A stretch of DNA of 64,000 bases from Sphingomonas sp. H160509 (GCF_024124765.2 NZ_JAMXSR020000002.1:3988001-4052000), one strand, 5' to 3'. Positions 27,743 to 38,219 are shown, counted from the stretch's first letter. Notes: a model not told the origin generated them from the sequence alone. Numbers and translations: made by a program.

Positions 27743-29366
27743 AGATCGCCTCCTTGAACGTCTCGAAGCCGACGCGGCGGTAGGTATCGAGGAAGCGTTC
27801 GCCGGGATCGCGGACCTGCAGATACCGGTCGGTGACGCGCTCGATCGCGTCGACCACGCCATCCTCGGAGAAGCCCGGGCCAGTGATCTTGGCGAGGCTC
27901 ACGTCCTCCGCGCCCGAGCCGCCGAGTGAGAGCTGGTAATTCTCGGTGCCCTTCTTGTCGACGCCGAGGATGCCGATGTGGCCGGCGTGATGATGCCCGC
28001 ACGCGTTGATGCAGCCGCTGATCTTGAGCTTCAGTTCGCCAAGGTCACGCTGGCGATCGAGGCTGCCGAAGCGCGTCGCGATCTTCTGCGCGAGCGGTAT
28101 CGAGCGCGCATTGGCGAGGCTGCAATAATCGAGACCGGGGCACGCGATAATGTCGCTGATCAGGTCGAGATTGGCTTCGGCGAGCCCGGCGTCGTTCAGC
28201 GCCGACCACACCGCGTGCAGGTCGGCGATCCGGACGTGCGGCAGGACGATGTTCTGCGCATGCGTGACGCGCAGTTCGTCGAAGCTGTAGCGCGTGCCAA
28301 GGTCGGCCATCACGTCGATCTGGTCCGCCGACGCGTCGCCGGGGATGCCGCCGATCGGCTTCAGGCTGATGTTGACGATCGCATAGCCCGGCTGCTTGTG
28401 CGCCTTCACATTCTGGTCGAGCCAGACCGCGAAGTCGGGATCGCTGCGGTCGATGTTGGTCGAGGCGTTGGCGTCGAAATCGGGCGCGCCGAAGTGGCTC
28501 GTGATCCGCTCCAGTTCGGCCCGCGGCGGATCGAGGCCGAGGCCCTTCACCGCAGCGAACTCCTCCTCGACCTGGCGGCGATATTCGTCGGGGCCGATCT
28601 CGTGGAGCAGGATCTTGATCCGCGCCTTGTAGATGTTGTCGCGCCGGCCGTAGCGATTGTAGACGCGCAGGCACGCCTCGAGATAGCTCATCAGGTCGTC
28701 GGCGGGGACGAAGTCGCGGATCTCGTGGCTGATCATCGGTGTGCGGCCCATGCCGCCACCGACGTAGATCTTCGCGCCGAGTTCGCCGTCGCGGACGTGA
28801 AGACCGATGCCGATGTCGTGCAGCCGCATCGCCGCGCGATCCTCGTCCGCCGCTATCACGCAGATCTTGAATTTGCGCGGGAGGTACGTGAATTCCGGGT
28901 GGAACGTCGACCATTGGCGGATCAGCTCGGCCCAGGGGCGCGGATCGGCGACCTCGTCCGCGGCGGCGCCGGCGAACTGGTCGGAACTGATGTTGCGGAT
29001 GCAGTTGCCGCTGGTCTGGATGGCATGCATCTCGACCGTCGCCAGTTCCTGGAGGATGTCCGGAGTCTGGTCGAGCTGGATCCAGTTGAACTGGATGTTC
29101 TGCCGCGTGGTGAAGTGGCCGTAGCCGCGATCGTACTTGCGCGCGATGTGCCCGAGCATCCGCATCTGGCGGCCGTCGAGCGTCCCGTACGGCACTGCGA
29201 CGCGCAGCATGTACGCGTGTAGCTGGAGGTACAGCCCATTCATCAGCCGGAGCGGCTTGAACTGGTCCTCGGTGAGCTCGCCTGAAAGGCGGCGGCGGAC
29301 CTGATCGCGGAACTCATCGACGCGCTGGTCGACGATCGCCTGGTCGTATTCGTCGTATTTATACAT
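27735..29366 (-). CDS. cysI: Sulfite reductase hemoprotein (siroheme/[4Fe-4S])
   Basis: A 543-residue assimilatory sulfite reductase that makes sulfide. The cluster/siroheme ligands are ACPGLDYC and SGCINACGHH. GHFTTRQNIQFNW near residue 90 is a substrate/siroheme-pocket arginine region. No CysJ flavoprotein is visible here, so electrons may come from ferredoxin. It lies between DUF2849 and DUF934 genes in one minus-strand operon. Confidence 0.93.
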   Translation of the reverse strand: MYKYDEYDQAIVDQRVDEFRDQVRRRLSGELTEDQFKPLRLMNGLYLQLHAYMLRVAVPYGTLDGRQMRMLGHIARKYDRGYGHFTTRQNIQFNWIQLDQTPDILQELATVEMHAIQTSGNCIRNISSDQFAGAAADEVADPRPWAELIRQWSTFHPEFTYLPRKFKICVIAADEDRAAMRLHDIGIGLHVRDGELGAKIYVGGGMGRTPMISHEIRDFVPADDLMSYLEACLRVYNRYGRRDNIYKARIKILLHEIGPDEYRRQVEEEFAAVKGLGLDPPRAELERITSHFGAPDFDANASTNIDRSDPDFAVWLDQNVKAHKQPGYAIVNISLKPIGGIPGDASADQIDVMADLGTRYSFDELRVTHAQNIVLPHVRIADLHAVWSALNDAGLAEANLDLISDIIACPGLDYCSLANARSIPLAQKIATRFGSLDRQRDLGELKLKISGCINACGHHHAGHIGILGVDKKGTENYQLSLGGSGAEDVSLAKITGPGFSEDGVVDAIERVTDRYLQVRDPGERFLDTYRRVGFETFKEAIYG

Positions 29367-29367
29367 G

Positions 29368-29664
29368 TCAGATTACCCAGCTGCCGGCGTTCGGGTCGGC
29401 GGGTTTGAGGGTCAGGTCGGGCCGCATCGTCGGGCCCAAAGCGCGGATGCGGTCCTTGATGTGGGCGGGGCGAGGGCCTTCGTCGGTCTGCGTCGCCTCG
29501 ATCAGATAGGGCACGTTGACGCGGCGTGCGCCTTCCTCCGCCTGGAGGATCGCTTCGCCCGCTACGCCGACGTCGGCCGCATCCTCGACATGGCGCGACC
29601 AGCCATTGCCGGTCCACCAGACGACATCGCCGGTGGGAAGGTCGTTTCCGGTCAACAGCTTCAT
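29368..29664 (-). CDS. DUF2849 protein
   Basis: A 98-residue protein of the DUF2849 family, with GDVVWWTGNGWSRHVEDAA and NVPYLIEATQ. It is almost always between a uroporphyrinogen methyltransferase and cysI in alphaproteobacteria, so a role in sulfite reduction or siroheme handling is likely but unproven. It is one base from cysI and overlaps the cobA end. Confidence 0.85.
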   Translation of the reverse strand: MKLLTGNDLPTGDVVWWTGNGWSRHVEDAADVGVAGEAILQAEEGARRVNVPYLIEATQTDEGPRPAHIKDRIRALGPTMRPDLTLKPADPNAGSWVI

Positions 29665-30452
29665 GCGGCGGCGTCCTCTGCTACGCGGGCCCAGCGGGCG
29701 AGTTTGTCTTCGGCGTCCGACAGTTCGACGACTTCGCCGACGACGATGATCGCGGGGCTTTTCACCGCCTCACGCGCTACCATGGCGCCGAGATCGGCGA
29801 GTAGCGTCCGGATCGCACGGCTGCCCTGCAACGTGCCGCGTTCGAGCACGGCGACGGGCATGTCGGGCGCGACGCCGTCGGCCATGAGCTTGTCGGCGAT
29901 CTCGGTCGCGGTGGCGATACCCATGTAGATCACGAGCGTGCGGCCCTGGCCGGCGAGCCCGGACCAGTCCTGCTCCGTCAGCCCCTTGCACTGGCCCGCA
30001 ACGAAGCTGACCGCGCTTGAATGATCGCGGTGCGTCAACGGCAGCATCGCTTCCGCTGCACAACCGAGTGCAGCCGAGACGCCAGGAATGACTTCGACGG
30101 GGAGACCGGCCGCGCGAACCGCCTCGACCTCCTCGCCGCCGCGACCGAATACGAACGGGTCGCCGCCCTTGAGGCGGATGACGATCGCGCCGGTCTTCAC
30201 ATGCGCGATGATCAGCGCGTTGATCGCCTCCTGCGGCAGCGTGTGGCGCGCGCGTTGCTTGGCGACCGAGATGCGCTGTGCACCCGGCGGCGCGATGTCG
30301 AGCACGCGCGGATCGATCAGCCCGTCGTGCACGACGACGTCGGCGGTCTTCAGCGCCTCGACCGCGCGAACGGTGAGGAGTCCGGGATCGCCCGGGCCCG
30401 CCCCGACGAGGATGACGCGCCCGCGGGCGGTGGGATCTAGGAGGCTTGCCAT
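29661..30452 (-). CDS. cobA: Uroporphyrinogen-III C-methyltransferase
   Basis: Makes precorrin-2, the siroheme precursor needed by CysI. VILVGAGPGDPGLLTVRA, VRLKGGDPFVFGRGGEE (here with IRLKGG) and GVSAALGCAAEAMLPLTHRD are characteristic. The 263-residue form has only the methyltransferase domain, not the CysG oxidase/ferrochelatase module. ATG at 30452 (MASLLDPTARG) is chosen over an upstream in-frame codon because the family starts here. It is first in the operon. Confidence 0.9.
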   Translation of the reverse strand: MASLLDPTARGRVILVGAGPGDPGLLTVRAVEALKTADVVVHDGLIDPRVLDIAPPGAQRISVAKQRARHTLPQEAINALIIAHVKTGAIVIRLKGGDPFVFGRGGEEVEAVRAAGLPVEVIPGVSAALGCAAEAMLPLTHRDHSSAVSFVAGQCKGLTEQDWSGLAGQGRTLVIYMGIATATEIADKLMADGVAPDMPVAVLERGTLQGSRAIRTLLADLGAMVAREAVKSPAIIVVGEVVELSDAEDKLARWARVAEDAAA

Positions 30453-30562
30453 GCGATCGGAGATGGGCGGATGGGCGCTGCGCTGCAACCGAATGATGCT
30501 TTGGCGGGGGGTAGGATTGCTTTTGCGCTAAGTAGATCAAGGTGGCTGTCGGCGAACCGGAC

Positions 30563-30687
30563 GATCCTCCCCCGCCAGGGGGAGGTGGCGCGTAGCGACG
30601 GAGGGGGAGGACACGGAAGAGGCGTAATCGCTTACCTCCCCCTCCGTCTGGCAAGTGCCAGCCACCCCCCCTGGCGGGGGAGGATCA
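30563..30687. repeat. Intergenic hairpin repeat, family A, copy 2
   Basis: Begins ATCCTCCCCCGCCAGGGGGA and ends with CCCCCTGGCGGGGGAGGATC, so outer arms pair almost perfectly; an inner GGCGCGTAGCGACGGAGGGG block matches copies 1 and 3. Total about 125 bp. It is in the cobA upstream region, facing the astD end. Confidence 0.85.
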
Positions 30688-30700
30688 GATTATGAGGTGA

Positions 30701-32113
30701 TCAGCCGTCGGCAAGTCCGATCCCAATCGACGCACGCGCGCTTTCGGACTCGCTGCTGACCACCGGATACGCGCAGTAGTCGGCTGCATAATAGGCGCTT
30801 GGGCGGTGGTTGCCCGACCAGCCGATTCCGCCGAACGGCGCGCCCGACGAGGCGCCATTGGTCGGCTTGTTCCAGTTGACGATGCCGGCGCGGATGTTCG
30901 CCCAGAAGCGGTCGTACAGTGCGGGCGTCTGACTGATGAGCGAGGCGGACAGGCCGTAGCGCGTGTTGTTCGCCTCGGCGATCGCGGCGTCGAAATCGTC
31001 GACGCGGACCATCTGCAGGATCGGGCCGAACAGCTCGATATCGGGGCGGTCGGCGATGTCGGTGACGTCGATCAGCGCGGGCTTCAGGAACGGCAAATCC
31101 TCGACCGGGCGTTCAAGATGGCGGATCGGGCGACCGCCACGCGTGAGCAGTTCGAGGAAGCTCTCGGTCAGTTGCTCGGCGGCTTCGTTGTCGATCACCG
31201 GGCCCATGAACGGCGCCGGGTTCGCATGCGGTTCGCCGACGATGATCCGGCCGACCATCTTGTCGAGCGTGGCGATCAGCGGGTCGTACAGCTTCGTGTC
31301 GACGATCAGCCGGCGCGCGGCGGTGCAACGCTGGCCGGCGGTGGTGAAGGCCGACTGGATGATGAGCACGGCCGCGGTGTGCAGATCGGGCGCGTCCCAG
31401 ACGACGATCGGATTGTTGCCGCCCATCTCGAGCGCGAGGATCTTCTCGGGCTTGTCGGCGAACGCGCGGTTGAGCGCGAGGCCAGTGCGCGCCGAGCCGG
31501 TGAACAGCAGTCCGTCGATATCGGGGTGCGCGGCGAGCGCCTTACCCTCGTTGGGCCCGCCGATGACTAAACGAATGCACTCGGGCGGTACGCCGGCGGC
31601 GCGGAAGCATTCGACGAGGAACGCGCCGACGGCGGGGGTCTTTTCGGATGGCTTGAAGACCACCGCGTTGCCGGCGATCAGCGCGGGGACAATGTGGCCG
31701 TTGGGCAGATGCGCCGGGAAGTTGTACGGTCCGAGCACGGCCAGCACGCCGTGCGGCTTGTGGCGGACGGCGATCCGCGATCCCATCGTCGCTTCGAGGC
31801 GGCGCTGCGCGGTGCGATCGGCATAGGCGCTGACCGAGATGTCGACCTTGGCGATGACCGTCTCGACTTCGCCGCGCGCTTCCCAGATCGGCTTGCCGGT
31901 CTCGCGTGCGATCAGGTCGGTGAATGCGTCGTTGCGCTGGCGGACGATGTTGGCGAAGCGCCGCATCGTCTCGATCCGGAAGGCGAGTGGTTTCGACGCC
32001 CAACTCGACCAGCCGGCGCGCGCGCAGGCGACTTCGGCATCGACGTCGCCGATCGGGTGGCGCCAGAGGACCGCACCGGTGGCTGGCTCGTAGGAAATGA
32101 TCTCGTCGGACAT
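30701..32113 (-). CDS. astD: Succinylglutamate-semialdehyde dehydrogenase
   Basis: NAD-dependent aldehyde dehydrogenase of 470 residues, fourth step of arginine succinyltransferase catabolism. LGPYNFPAHLPNGHIVPAL, KPSEKTPAVG, LFTGSARTG and the catalytic Cys in AGQRCTAARR are present; LEMGGNNPIVVW has the general-base Glu. The NFPAHLPNGHI signature favours AstD over other families. No other ast gene is in the window. ATG at 32113 (MSDEII) is chosen. Confidence 0.85.
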   Translation of the reverse strand: MSDEIISYEPATGAVLWRHPIGDVDAEVACARAGWSSWASKPLAFRIETMRRFANIVRQRNDAFTDLIARETGKPIWEARGEVETVIAKVDISVSAYADRTAQRRLEATMGSRIAVRHKPHGVLAVLGPYNFPAHLPNGHIVPALIAGNAVVFKPSEKTPAVGAFLVECFRAAGVPPECIRLVIGGPNEGKALAAHPDIDGLLFTGSARTGLALNRAFADKPEKILALEMGGNNPIVVWDAPDLHTAAVLIIQSAFTTAGQRCTAARRLIVDTKLYDPLIATLDKMVGRIIVGEPHANPAPFMGPVIDNEAAEQLTESFLELLTRGGRPIRHLERPVEDLPFLKPALIDVTDIADRPDIELFGPILQMVRVDDFDAAIAEANNTRYGLSASLISQTPALYDRFWANIRAGIVNWNKPTNGASSGAPFGGIGWSGNHRPSAYYAADYCAYPVVSSESESARASIGIGLADG

Positions 32114-32149
32114 GGTGCCGCTCTTGCCCCAAATCGGGTTTGATTCCAA

Positions 32150-33512
32150 TTAATCGGCCAGTGCCTGGCTCATGCCGCGGATAACGGCCACTTTTGCATT
32201 TAGGGCTGTCCAGTCGTCGTGCTCAGCGATCGGGGCCCAAATCGCTTCGACCTCGTCGATGAGCATGCTGCATGGCTCGCCCGACCAATAGGGGTGCGAG
32301 CGGTCTTTCCGGGGTTCGTAGGACGCGAGTGCGGCGCGGACTTCGGCCCAGGGTTCGTCGTAGGTGCCGGGCAACTCCCCACCGAACGCATCGAAGAAGA
32401 ACCGGTCGATCCCGACGCTGGAAGTACGGAGCGCACGTTCGGTGGCCTGGACGAGGTCGCGGTCGGTATCCGGATCGCGGGGGGCGGACGCCGAGGCGCC
32501 AGAGGATCGCCTGCGTGACTTCGGGTTGGTAGCGCGGGCCGAACTGGTCGAGCGCGGCCACCAGCGGGTCGCTCTCGGCGATCTGTCGGAGCGCAACGGC
32601 GAGTTGCATCACGTCCCAGTGGATCGCCTCGGGCTGGCGGCCGAACGCATAGAGCCCCTGGTGGTCGAAATAGGCGGCTGTAAAGGCCGGGTCCCAGGTC
32701 GGGGCGAAGCGCCACGGGCCATAGTCGAAGCTTTCTCCGGTGACGTTGATGTTGTCCGAATTGAGCACGCCGTGGACGAAACCCGCCGCCATGTAGCGCG
32801 CCGCGAGACGCGCGGTACGGCCGACCACGAGGTCGAGCAGGCGGACCGGATCGTCGCTGTCCTCGTCGTAGAGGTTGCGCAGCGTGTAGCCGACGAGCTT
32901 GCGCAAGCCCGCTTCGTCGCGGTGGTAGGCGAGACGCTGGAAGCTGCCGATGCGAACGTGGCTGTGGTTGAGGCGGACGAGGACCGCCGAGCGCGTCGGG
33001 CTTGGTTCGTCGCCGCGTTGGAGTTCCTCGCCAGTCTCGATCAGCGACAGCGTCCGCGAGGTGGGGACGTTGAGCGCTTCGAGCATCTCGGTCGCCAGGA
33101 TCTCGCGGACACCGCCCTTGAGTGTGAGGCGGCCGTCACCCGCGCGGCTCCACGGCGTCTGGCCCGATCCCTTGGTGCCGAGATCCATCAACCGGCCACG
33201 GTCATCCCGCATCTGCGCGAAGGTGAAGCCGCGGCCGTCGCCGAGATCGGGGTTGTAGTTGCGGAACTGGTGGCCGTGGTAGCGGAGCGCGAACGGCTGG
33301 GGCAGCGTGCCGGGGAGCGGCTCGAACCGGCCGAAATGGCGCGTCCATTCAACATCGGAGAGCGTGTCGACTCCGATCTGCGCGGCGGCGCGATCGTTGC
33401 GGAAGCGGGTTCGCGTCTCGGGGAAGTCGGCGGGCGCGACGGGATCGAAGAAGCCGTCGCCGAGGTCGAGGAGCTTTGCTTCGGGGCGATAGGCTTGCGG
33501 GGAGATAGGCAT
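32150..33512 (-). CDS. selO: SelO protein adenylyltransferase (YdiU), one frame break
   Basis: Pseudokinase-fold enzyme that AMPylates proteins. RYHGHQFRNYNPDLGDGRG, LMDLGTKGSGQTPWSRAGDG, LNSDNINVTGESFDYGPW (metal-binding Asn/Asp) are all diagnostic. The frame breaks at the six-G run at 32480-32485; removing one base gives VRPRDPDTDRDL. Corrected length is about 454 residues, near that of E. coli SelO, but without the C-terminal selenocysteine extension of mitochondrial forms. It lies 36 bp upstream of astD on the same strand. Confidence 0.9.
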
Positions 33513-33549
33513 GCGGCGATATGGTGGCCGCTACCCGAAGGACGCAACC

Positions 33550-34432
33550 ATGGCCGCTTACGAAAACCTCTATTGGTGGTCCAACGACGGGCTGAGGCTC
33601 CACGCGAGGGACTATCCGGGCGGCGCGGAAGGCCAACTACCGATTATTTGCATGCCCGGCCTGACGCGTAATGCCCGCGATTTTGATGCGCTCGCGGCAA
33701 GACTGGCGGGGCGCTGGCGCCTGATCGCGGTGGACTTTCGCGGGCGGGGCGAGAGCGCCTACGCGAAGGACCCGATGTCGTACGTGCCGCTGACCTACGT
33801 GCAGGACGTCGAGGCATTGCTGACCGATCAGGGTATCGACCGGTATATCGCGTTCGGCACGTCGCTCGGCGGGATCGTGACGATGCTGATGGCGGGGCCA
33901 TCGCGCGGCCGGATGATGGCGGCGTTGCTCAACGACGTGGGGCCGGAGATCGACGCGCAGGGCTTGTCGCGGATCCGCGGCTATGTCGGCAAGGCGAGCG
34001 TCTTCCCGACCTGGATGCATGCCGCGCGCTGCGTTTCGGAGAACAACGCCGACGTCTATCCCGACTGGCAGATCGAGGACTGGCTGGCGATGGCCAAGCG
34101 GCTGTACCGGCTCAACAGTTCGGGGCGCATCGTGCTCGATTACGATCTGAAGATCGCCGAGCCGTTCCGCGTGTCGGGGAACGAGGCGGGGCCTGACATG
34201 TGGCAGGCGCTGGCGTCATTGCGCGACGTGCCGACGCTGATCGTGCGCGGGGGGCGATCGGACCTGCTGTCGGCGGCGACGGCGGAGCGGATGGCGGCAT
34301 CGCTCGACCACGCGGACCTGGTGACGGTTCCAGGCGTCGGCCACGCGCCGACGTTGAGCGAGACGATGCTGCAGGAGCCGATCGACCGGTTGCTGGTGCG
34401 CGCGCTTGAGGGGGGCGGCGATCCGTGCCTAG
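33550..34432 (+). CDS. Alpha/beta hydrolase, false fusion to next gene by frame break
   Basis: A 294-residue soluble hydrolase: ICMPGLTRNARDFDALA, VDFRGRGESAY, the nucleophile elbow FGTSLGGIV and the final His in PGVGHAPTL. As given, its frame runs on into the SDR gene. Removing one G from the six-G run at 34410-34415 gives the ending ALEGAAIRA and a TAG at 34430. I therefore annotate a separate gene. It is divergent from selO by 37 bp. Substrate unknown. Confidence 0.82.
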
Positions 34433-34491
34433 GGACATCCGGCCAAGGCCGCGCGTTAGGCGTGGGCCTTACTGACAAGCCGGGAAACTTG

Positions 34492-35250
34492 ATGATCGAA
34501 CGCGCCGACCTCCATACGACTGCCCGCCCGCTCAAGGGTCGCCGCGCGATCATTACCGGGGGAACGACCGGGATCGGCCGGGCGATCGCGGTCATGCTCG
34601 CCGCGAACGGAGCCAAGGTCTATGTCTGTGGGCGCGACGAACGGTATCTTCGGGACGCACTGACGCACATCCGCCAAGTCGGCGAGGGCGACGGGATGAT
34701 CACCGAACTGGCCGATCCCGACAAAGTCCGCGCGTTTTTCGATGCGGGCGAGGCGTATCTCGGTGGGTTCGACATCACTGTCATCAACGCCGCGGTAGCG
34801 GCCGGTGGCCTGACGCAGATGACCGAGGACGAACTTCGCTACGCGATCGCGGTCGATTTCACAGCGTACCTGCTCAGCGCGCATCATGCGGCGCATCGGA
34901 TGACGCCGATCGGCGACATGGTCATCATCGGCTCGCTGAGCGCGCATATCCTCGGGCCAAGCTCGACCGTCTATGCCGGGATCAAGTCCGGGATCGCGGG
35001 TTTTTCCGAAGCGTTGCGGCGCGAACTGGGGCCGAAGGGTATTCGTGTGTCGCTGGTCGAGCCGGGCAAGGTCGGGTCGGACATGCAGTATCCCGACGTG
35101 CCCGACGACAAGCAGCGCCAGATGATCGAGGCGGAGCAGATGCTGCGAGGCGAGGACATCGCGGCGGGCGTCGAGTTCCTGCTCACCCAGCCGACCCGCT
35201 CGGTGATCCAGCAGATCGTCATCGTCCCGCGCGCGCTTGAGGGGGAATAA
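34492..35250 (+). CDS. Short-chain dehydrogenase/reductase
   Basis: Classical SDR of 252 residues. Nucleotide motif ITGGTTGIGRAIA, VINAAVAAGG, Ser in IIGSLSAH and the YAGIK catalytic Tyr/Lys pair. ATG at 34492 begins MIERADLHTTARPLKG. Only a weak ribosome site is visible. It probably forms an operon with the preceding hydrolase, but substrate cannot be told. Confidence 0.85.
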   Translation: MIERADLHTTARPLKGRRAIITGGTTGIGRAIAVMLAANGAKVYVCGRDERYLRDALTHIRQVGEGDGMITELADPDKVRAFFDAGEAYLGGFDITVINAAVAAGGLTQMTEDELRYAIAVDFTAYLLSAHHAAHRMTPIGDMVIIGSLSAHILGPSSTVYAGIKSGIAGFSEALRRELGPKGIRVSLVEPGKVGSDMQYPDVPDDKQRQMIEAEQMLRGEDIAAGVEFLLTQPTRSVIQQIVIVPRALEGE

Positions 35251-35259
35251 TCTTCCCTC

Positions 35260-35290
35260 CTAGTTCTCCCGCTTTCGCGGGGGAGCACGG
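35260..35290. repeat. Short hairpin CTCCCGCTTTCGCGGGGGAG
   Basis: A stem of CTCCCGC and GCGGGGGAG around TTTC. It resembles a half copy of the family D palindrome and lies between the SDR and GH130 genes. Confidence 0.5.
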
Positions 35291-35312
35291 CATACTCACC
35301 AAGGAGAATAGC

Positions 35313-36424
35313 ATGTTCGACCAGCTCGTCTTCACCCCCCGCCGACATCGACCTGTCGCGCTCGCCGCTTGCGGGGAAGGTCGGCGCGGAGACCTATGTG
35401 CTCGGCGCGTTCAACCCGGGGATGACGCGGCTGGCGAATGGCAATTTGCTGTTGATGGTGCGAGTCGGCGAGGCGCTCAAGCAGCCGATCAGGAACGGCA
35501 ACGTCCACGCGATCCGCTGGCAGGACGGCGCATATCTGCTCGATGCGTGGCCGTTGCAGATGGTGGATACCAAGGATCCGCGGAAGTTCCTGATCCCCGG
35601 CGGCGGGTGGAAGGTGATGGCACTGACGTCGCTGTCGTGGCTGCTCCCGGTCGAGCTGGATGCCGAGGGTCGCTCGGTCGTCACGGTGCATTACGACAAG
35701 GCGATCGCGCCGCGCACGTCGTACCAATGCTACGGCGTCGAGGATGCGCGGATCTCTAAGGTCGGCGACCGCTATCTGATGACCACCTGTTCGGTGAGCC
35801 CGGAACGGCATTCGACCACGCTGTATACGTCCGCCGATGCGCTCGACTGGCAGCTCGAGGGGGATCGTGCTCGATCACCAGAACAAGGACATGCTGATCT
35901 TCGAGGGCCTGATCGATGGCCAGTATTGGGCGCAGACGCGACCGCTCGGCGACCTGTATTTCGCCTATCCACCAGGCAGCGAATGGCGCAGCGGGCCGTC
36001 GATCAACCTGTCGCGCTCGCCCGATGCGCTGCACTGGAAACCGCATGACAAGCCAGGCATCCGGCCGCATGCGGCCACGGTATCGACCGCACGGATGGGT
36101 GGCGGCGCGCCTCCGATCCTGACTGATCGTGGCTGGCTGACGCTGTGGCACGGGGTGGAGCCATCGGGCGTGGTCGGGATTTACCGGACGTACTGGTCGA
36201 TCCTGGACAAGGACGATCCCTCGATCACGGTGGCGACCGAGCATGCCGCACTGCTGGAGCCGAACCCGGCGCTGACCGAGCCGTTGAAGGACAGCATGTA
36301 CCTCGACAACGTCGTCTTCACGACGGGCATCGCCGACGCGGGCGATTTCTATGTGGTCGCCAGCGGCGAGGCGGATTTGGCATGCCGGATCACGCATATC
36401 GCGAAGGCCGTGTTCGCCGGTTGA
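35313..36424 (+). CDS. GH130-type beta-mannoside phosphorylase/hydrolase, two frame breaks
   Basis: Five-bladed beta-propeller glycosidase-related protein of about 369 residues, a family that phosphorolyses or hydrolyses beta-mannosides. AFNPGMTRLANGNLLLMVRV, YGVEDARISKVGDRYLMTT, TARMGGGAPPILT and WLTLWHGVE match the family. An AAGGAGA site precedes ATG at 35313. Breaks are at the six-C run near 35336 (removing one gives FTPADIDLSRSPLAGKVG) and the five-G run near 35859 (giving QLEGIVLDHQNKD). A glycosyltransferase gene lies 650 bp downstream. Confidence 0.83.
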
Positions 36425-36477
36425 GCGCTAGCCAGGAGGGAGGACGCAGCGCGCGGCCTCCCTCCTGGAAAGTCGGA

Positions 36478-36834
36478 TCAGCAGCGGCCGAACGACTTCG
36501 AAACGACGACATGGCCAGCGACCGAGATCGTGACCTTCACGCCGGTAGGGATGCCCCATGTCGTGCAGATGTCCAGGCAAGCCTGCGCTGCGGTTCCGCT
36601 GGGGAAGATCGACGGAATGGGCAGGCAGATCGAGCCGAACCCTAGTGGCAGATTGACGCAGACCTGTCCGTTGTTGACCGTGACGCTGATACACCCGCCG
36701 GCTAGTACCAAGGCGCCGCCATTGGAAACGTCGGTTTCCGCACTAACCGAAGCAATATTGGCCGACTTTGCATGTTGCGCAGCGGCGTCAAGAGCACTCT
36801 GAATCTGTTTTGGGTCGAAATCATAGGCAGCCAT
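36478..36834 (-). CDS. Orphan Cys-rich protein
   Basis: A 118-residue protein I do not recognise. ATG at 36834 (MAAYDFDPKQIQ) has AAAGGA eight bases upstream; an in-frame ATG at 36843 is less well placed. An amphipathic N-terminal helix (QIQSALDAAAQHAKSAN) is followed by a beta-rich region with cysteines in GGCISVTV, GQVCVNLP, SICLPIP, AACLDICTTW-like context and a terminal GRC. No signal peptide or membrane segment is visible. The DNA around it is lower in GC than its neighbours. Confidence 0.7.
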   Translation of the reverse strand: MAAYDFDPKQIQSALDAAAQHAKSANIASVSAETDVSNGGALVLAGGCISVTVNNGQVCVNLPLGFGSICLPIPSIFPSGTAAQACLDICTTWGIPTGVKVTISVAGHVVVSKSFGRC

Positions 36835-37066
36835 AACGGTCATCCTTTTATTGCCGGTATTCCGGTCCAGCTGTTTTACGGGCTAGGTCGCATAAGGCTC
36901 AACGCGAACATTGTCCGTTTCGCTTGGCTATCGATGCAAAGACTTGGATTAATGGTCCGATTCGACGGGAATACTGTACCAATGCCGATTGTGTTGCCAG
37001 CGCTGGCGCACGGTAAGTCCGCACGCGCCCTTGAAAGAGCTCGCGAAAATCGGCATCGCGTCGGCC

Positions 37067-38219
37067 ATGGCCGCTCCCGTCAACATCCTCCACCTCCACT
37101 CCTCGTTCGACCTAGGGAGGGAAGGAGGCGCGCGCGGTTCGGCTGATGAATGCGTTCGGCGATCGCGCGAAACACACCATCGTGTCGGGCGTGCCCGATG
37201 CGCTGAGCGCGCGGGACTCGATCGCGAAAGGGGGGTGCGCTACGAGATCGCACAGAACCCGCCGCCGCTGACGGGCAAGCCGTCGGTCGCGCGCTACGAG
37301 GCGATCGCGCAGTATATGCGGCGGTTCGATCTGGTGCTGACGTACAACTGGGGTGCGATCGACGGGGCGATGGCGCGACGGGCGTTCGCCAAGGGCGCGC
37401 CACCGCTGGTGCACCACGAGGACGGGTTCAACGCCGACGAAGCGGGCGGGTTGAAGATCGAGCGCAACATCTATCGGCGGCTCGCGCTGGGCGCTACGCA
37501 TGCGTTGGCGGTGCCGTCCGAGGTGCTCGAAGGCATCGCGCTGAAGACGTGGAAGCAGCCGCGTGAGCGCGTCCACCGGATCGTCAACGGGATCGGCACC
37601 GCCTATTACGCGCAGAAGCCCGAACCCAAGGCGATCCCGGGATTTACGCCCAACGCAAAGGAAGTCGTGATCGGCGCGCTGGCGGGCCTTCGAGACGTGA
37701 AGGACCTGACTGCGCTGGTGCGCGCGGTCGGTGGCGTTTCCGGGCGGGTTCGCCTCGTGATCGTCGGGGGGGGGGCCGGAGCGCGCGAACATACTGCAGG
37801 CCGCTGCGGCGATGGGGATGGCGGACAAGCTGGTACTGCCCGGATTCCTCGATCGGCCGTACCGCTATATTGGCCATTTCGACATGCTGGCGCTGTCGTC
37901 GCGGAGCGAGCAGTTTCCGATCTCGGTGGTCGAGGCGATGGCCGCCGGCTTGCCGATCGCGAGCTACCCGGTCGGCGATATCAGGCGGATGGTCTCGGCG
38001 GAGAATTTGCCGTTCGTGACCGAACTCCCCGGCGAAGTGCGGTTGCGCGATGCGCTGCAGGCACTGGTCGCCGATCCTGCGTTGCGCGCCTCGGTCGGCG
38101 CCGCGAACCAGGCCAAGGCGCGGGCCGAATACGACGAAGCGGTTATGATCGCTCGCTATCGTGCGTTGTACGAGGATGCGCTCGGCCGGCCCGGCGTACT
38201 AGGCGAACTACTAACCTAG
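37067..38219 (+). CDS. Glycosyltransferase, GT4-like, three frame breaks
   Basis: Predicted GT-B sugar transferase of about 383 residues. MAAPVNILHLHSSFDLG at the start, VHRIVNGIG and the C-terminal donor site SRSEQFPISVVEAMAAGLPI are typical. Breaks occur near 37115 (CTAGGGAGGGAAGG; removing one base gives FDLGGKEARAVRL), near 37226 (six G before TGCGC) and at the ten-G run at 37766-37775 (nine would fit VGGGPERANIL). The acceptor is unknown; envelope polysaccharide is a reasonable guess. Confidence 0.8.
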
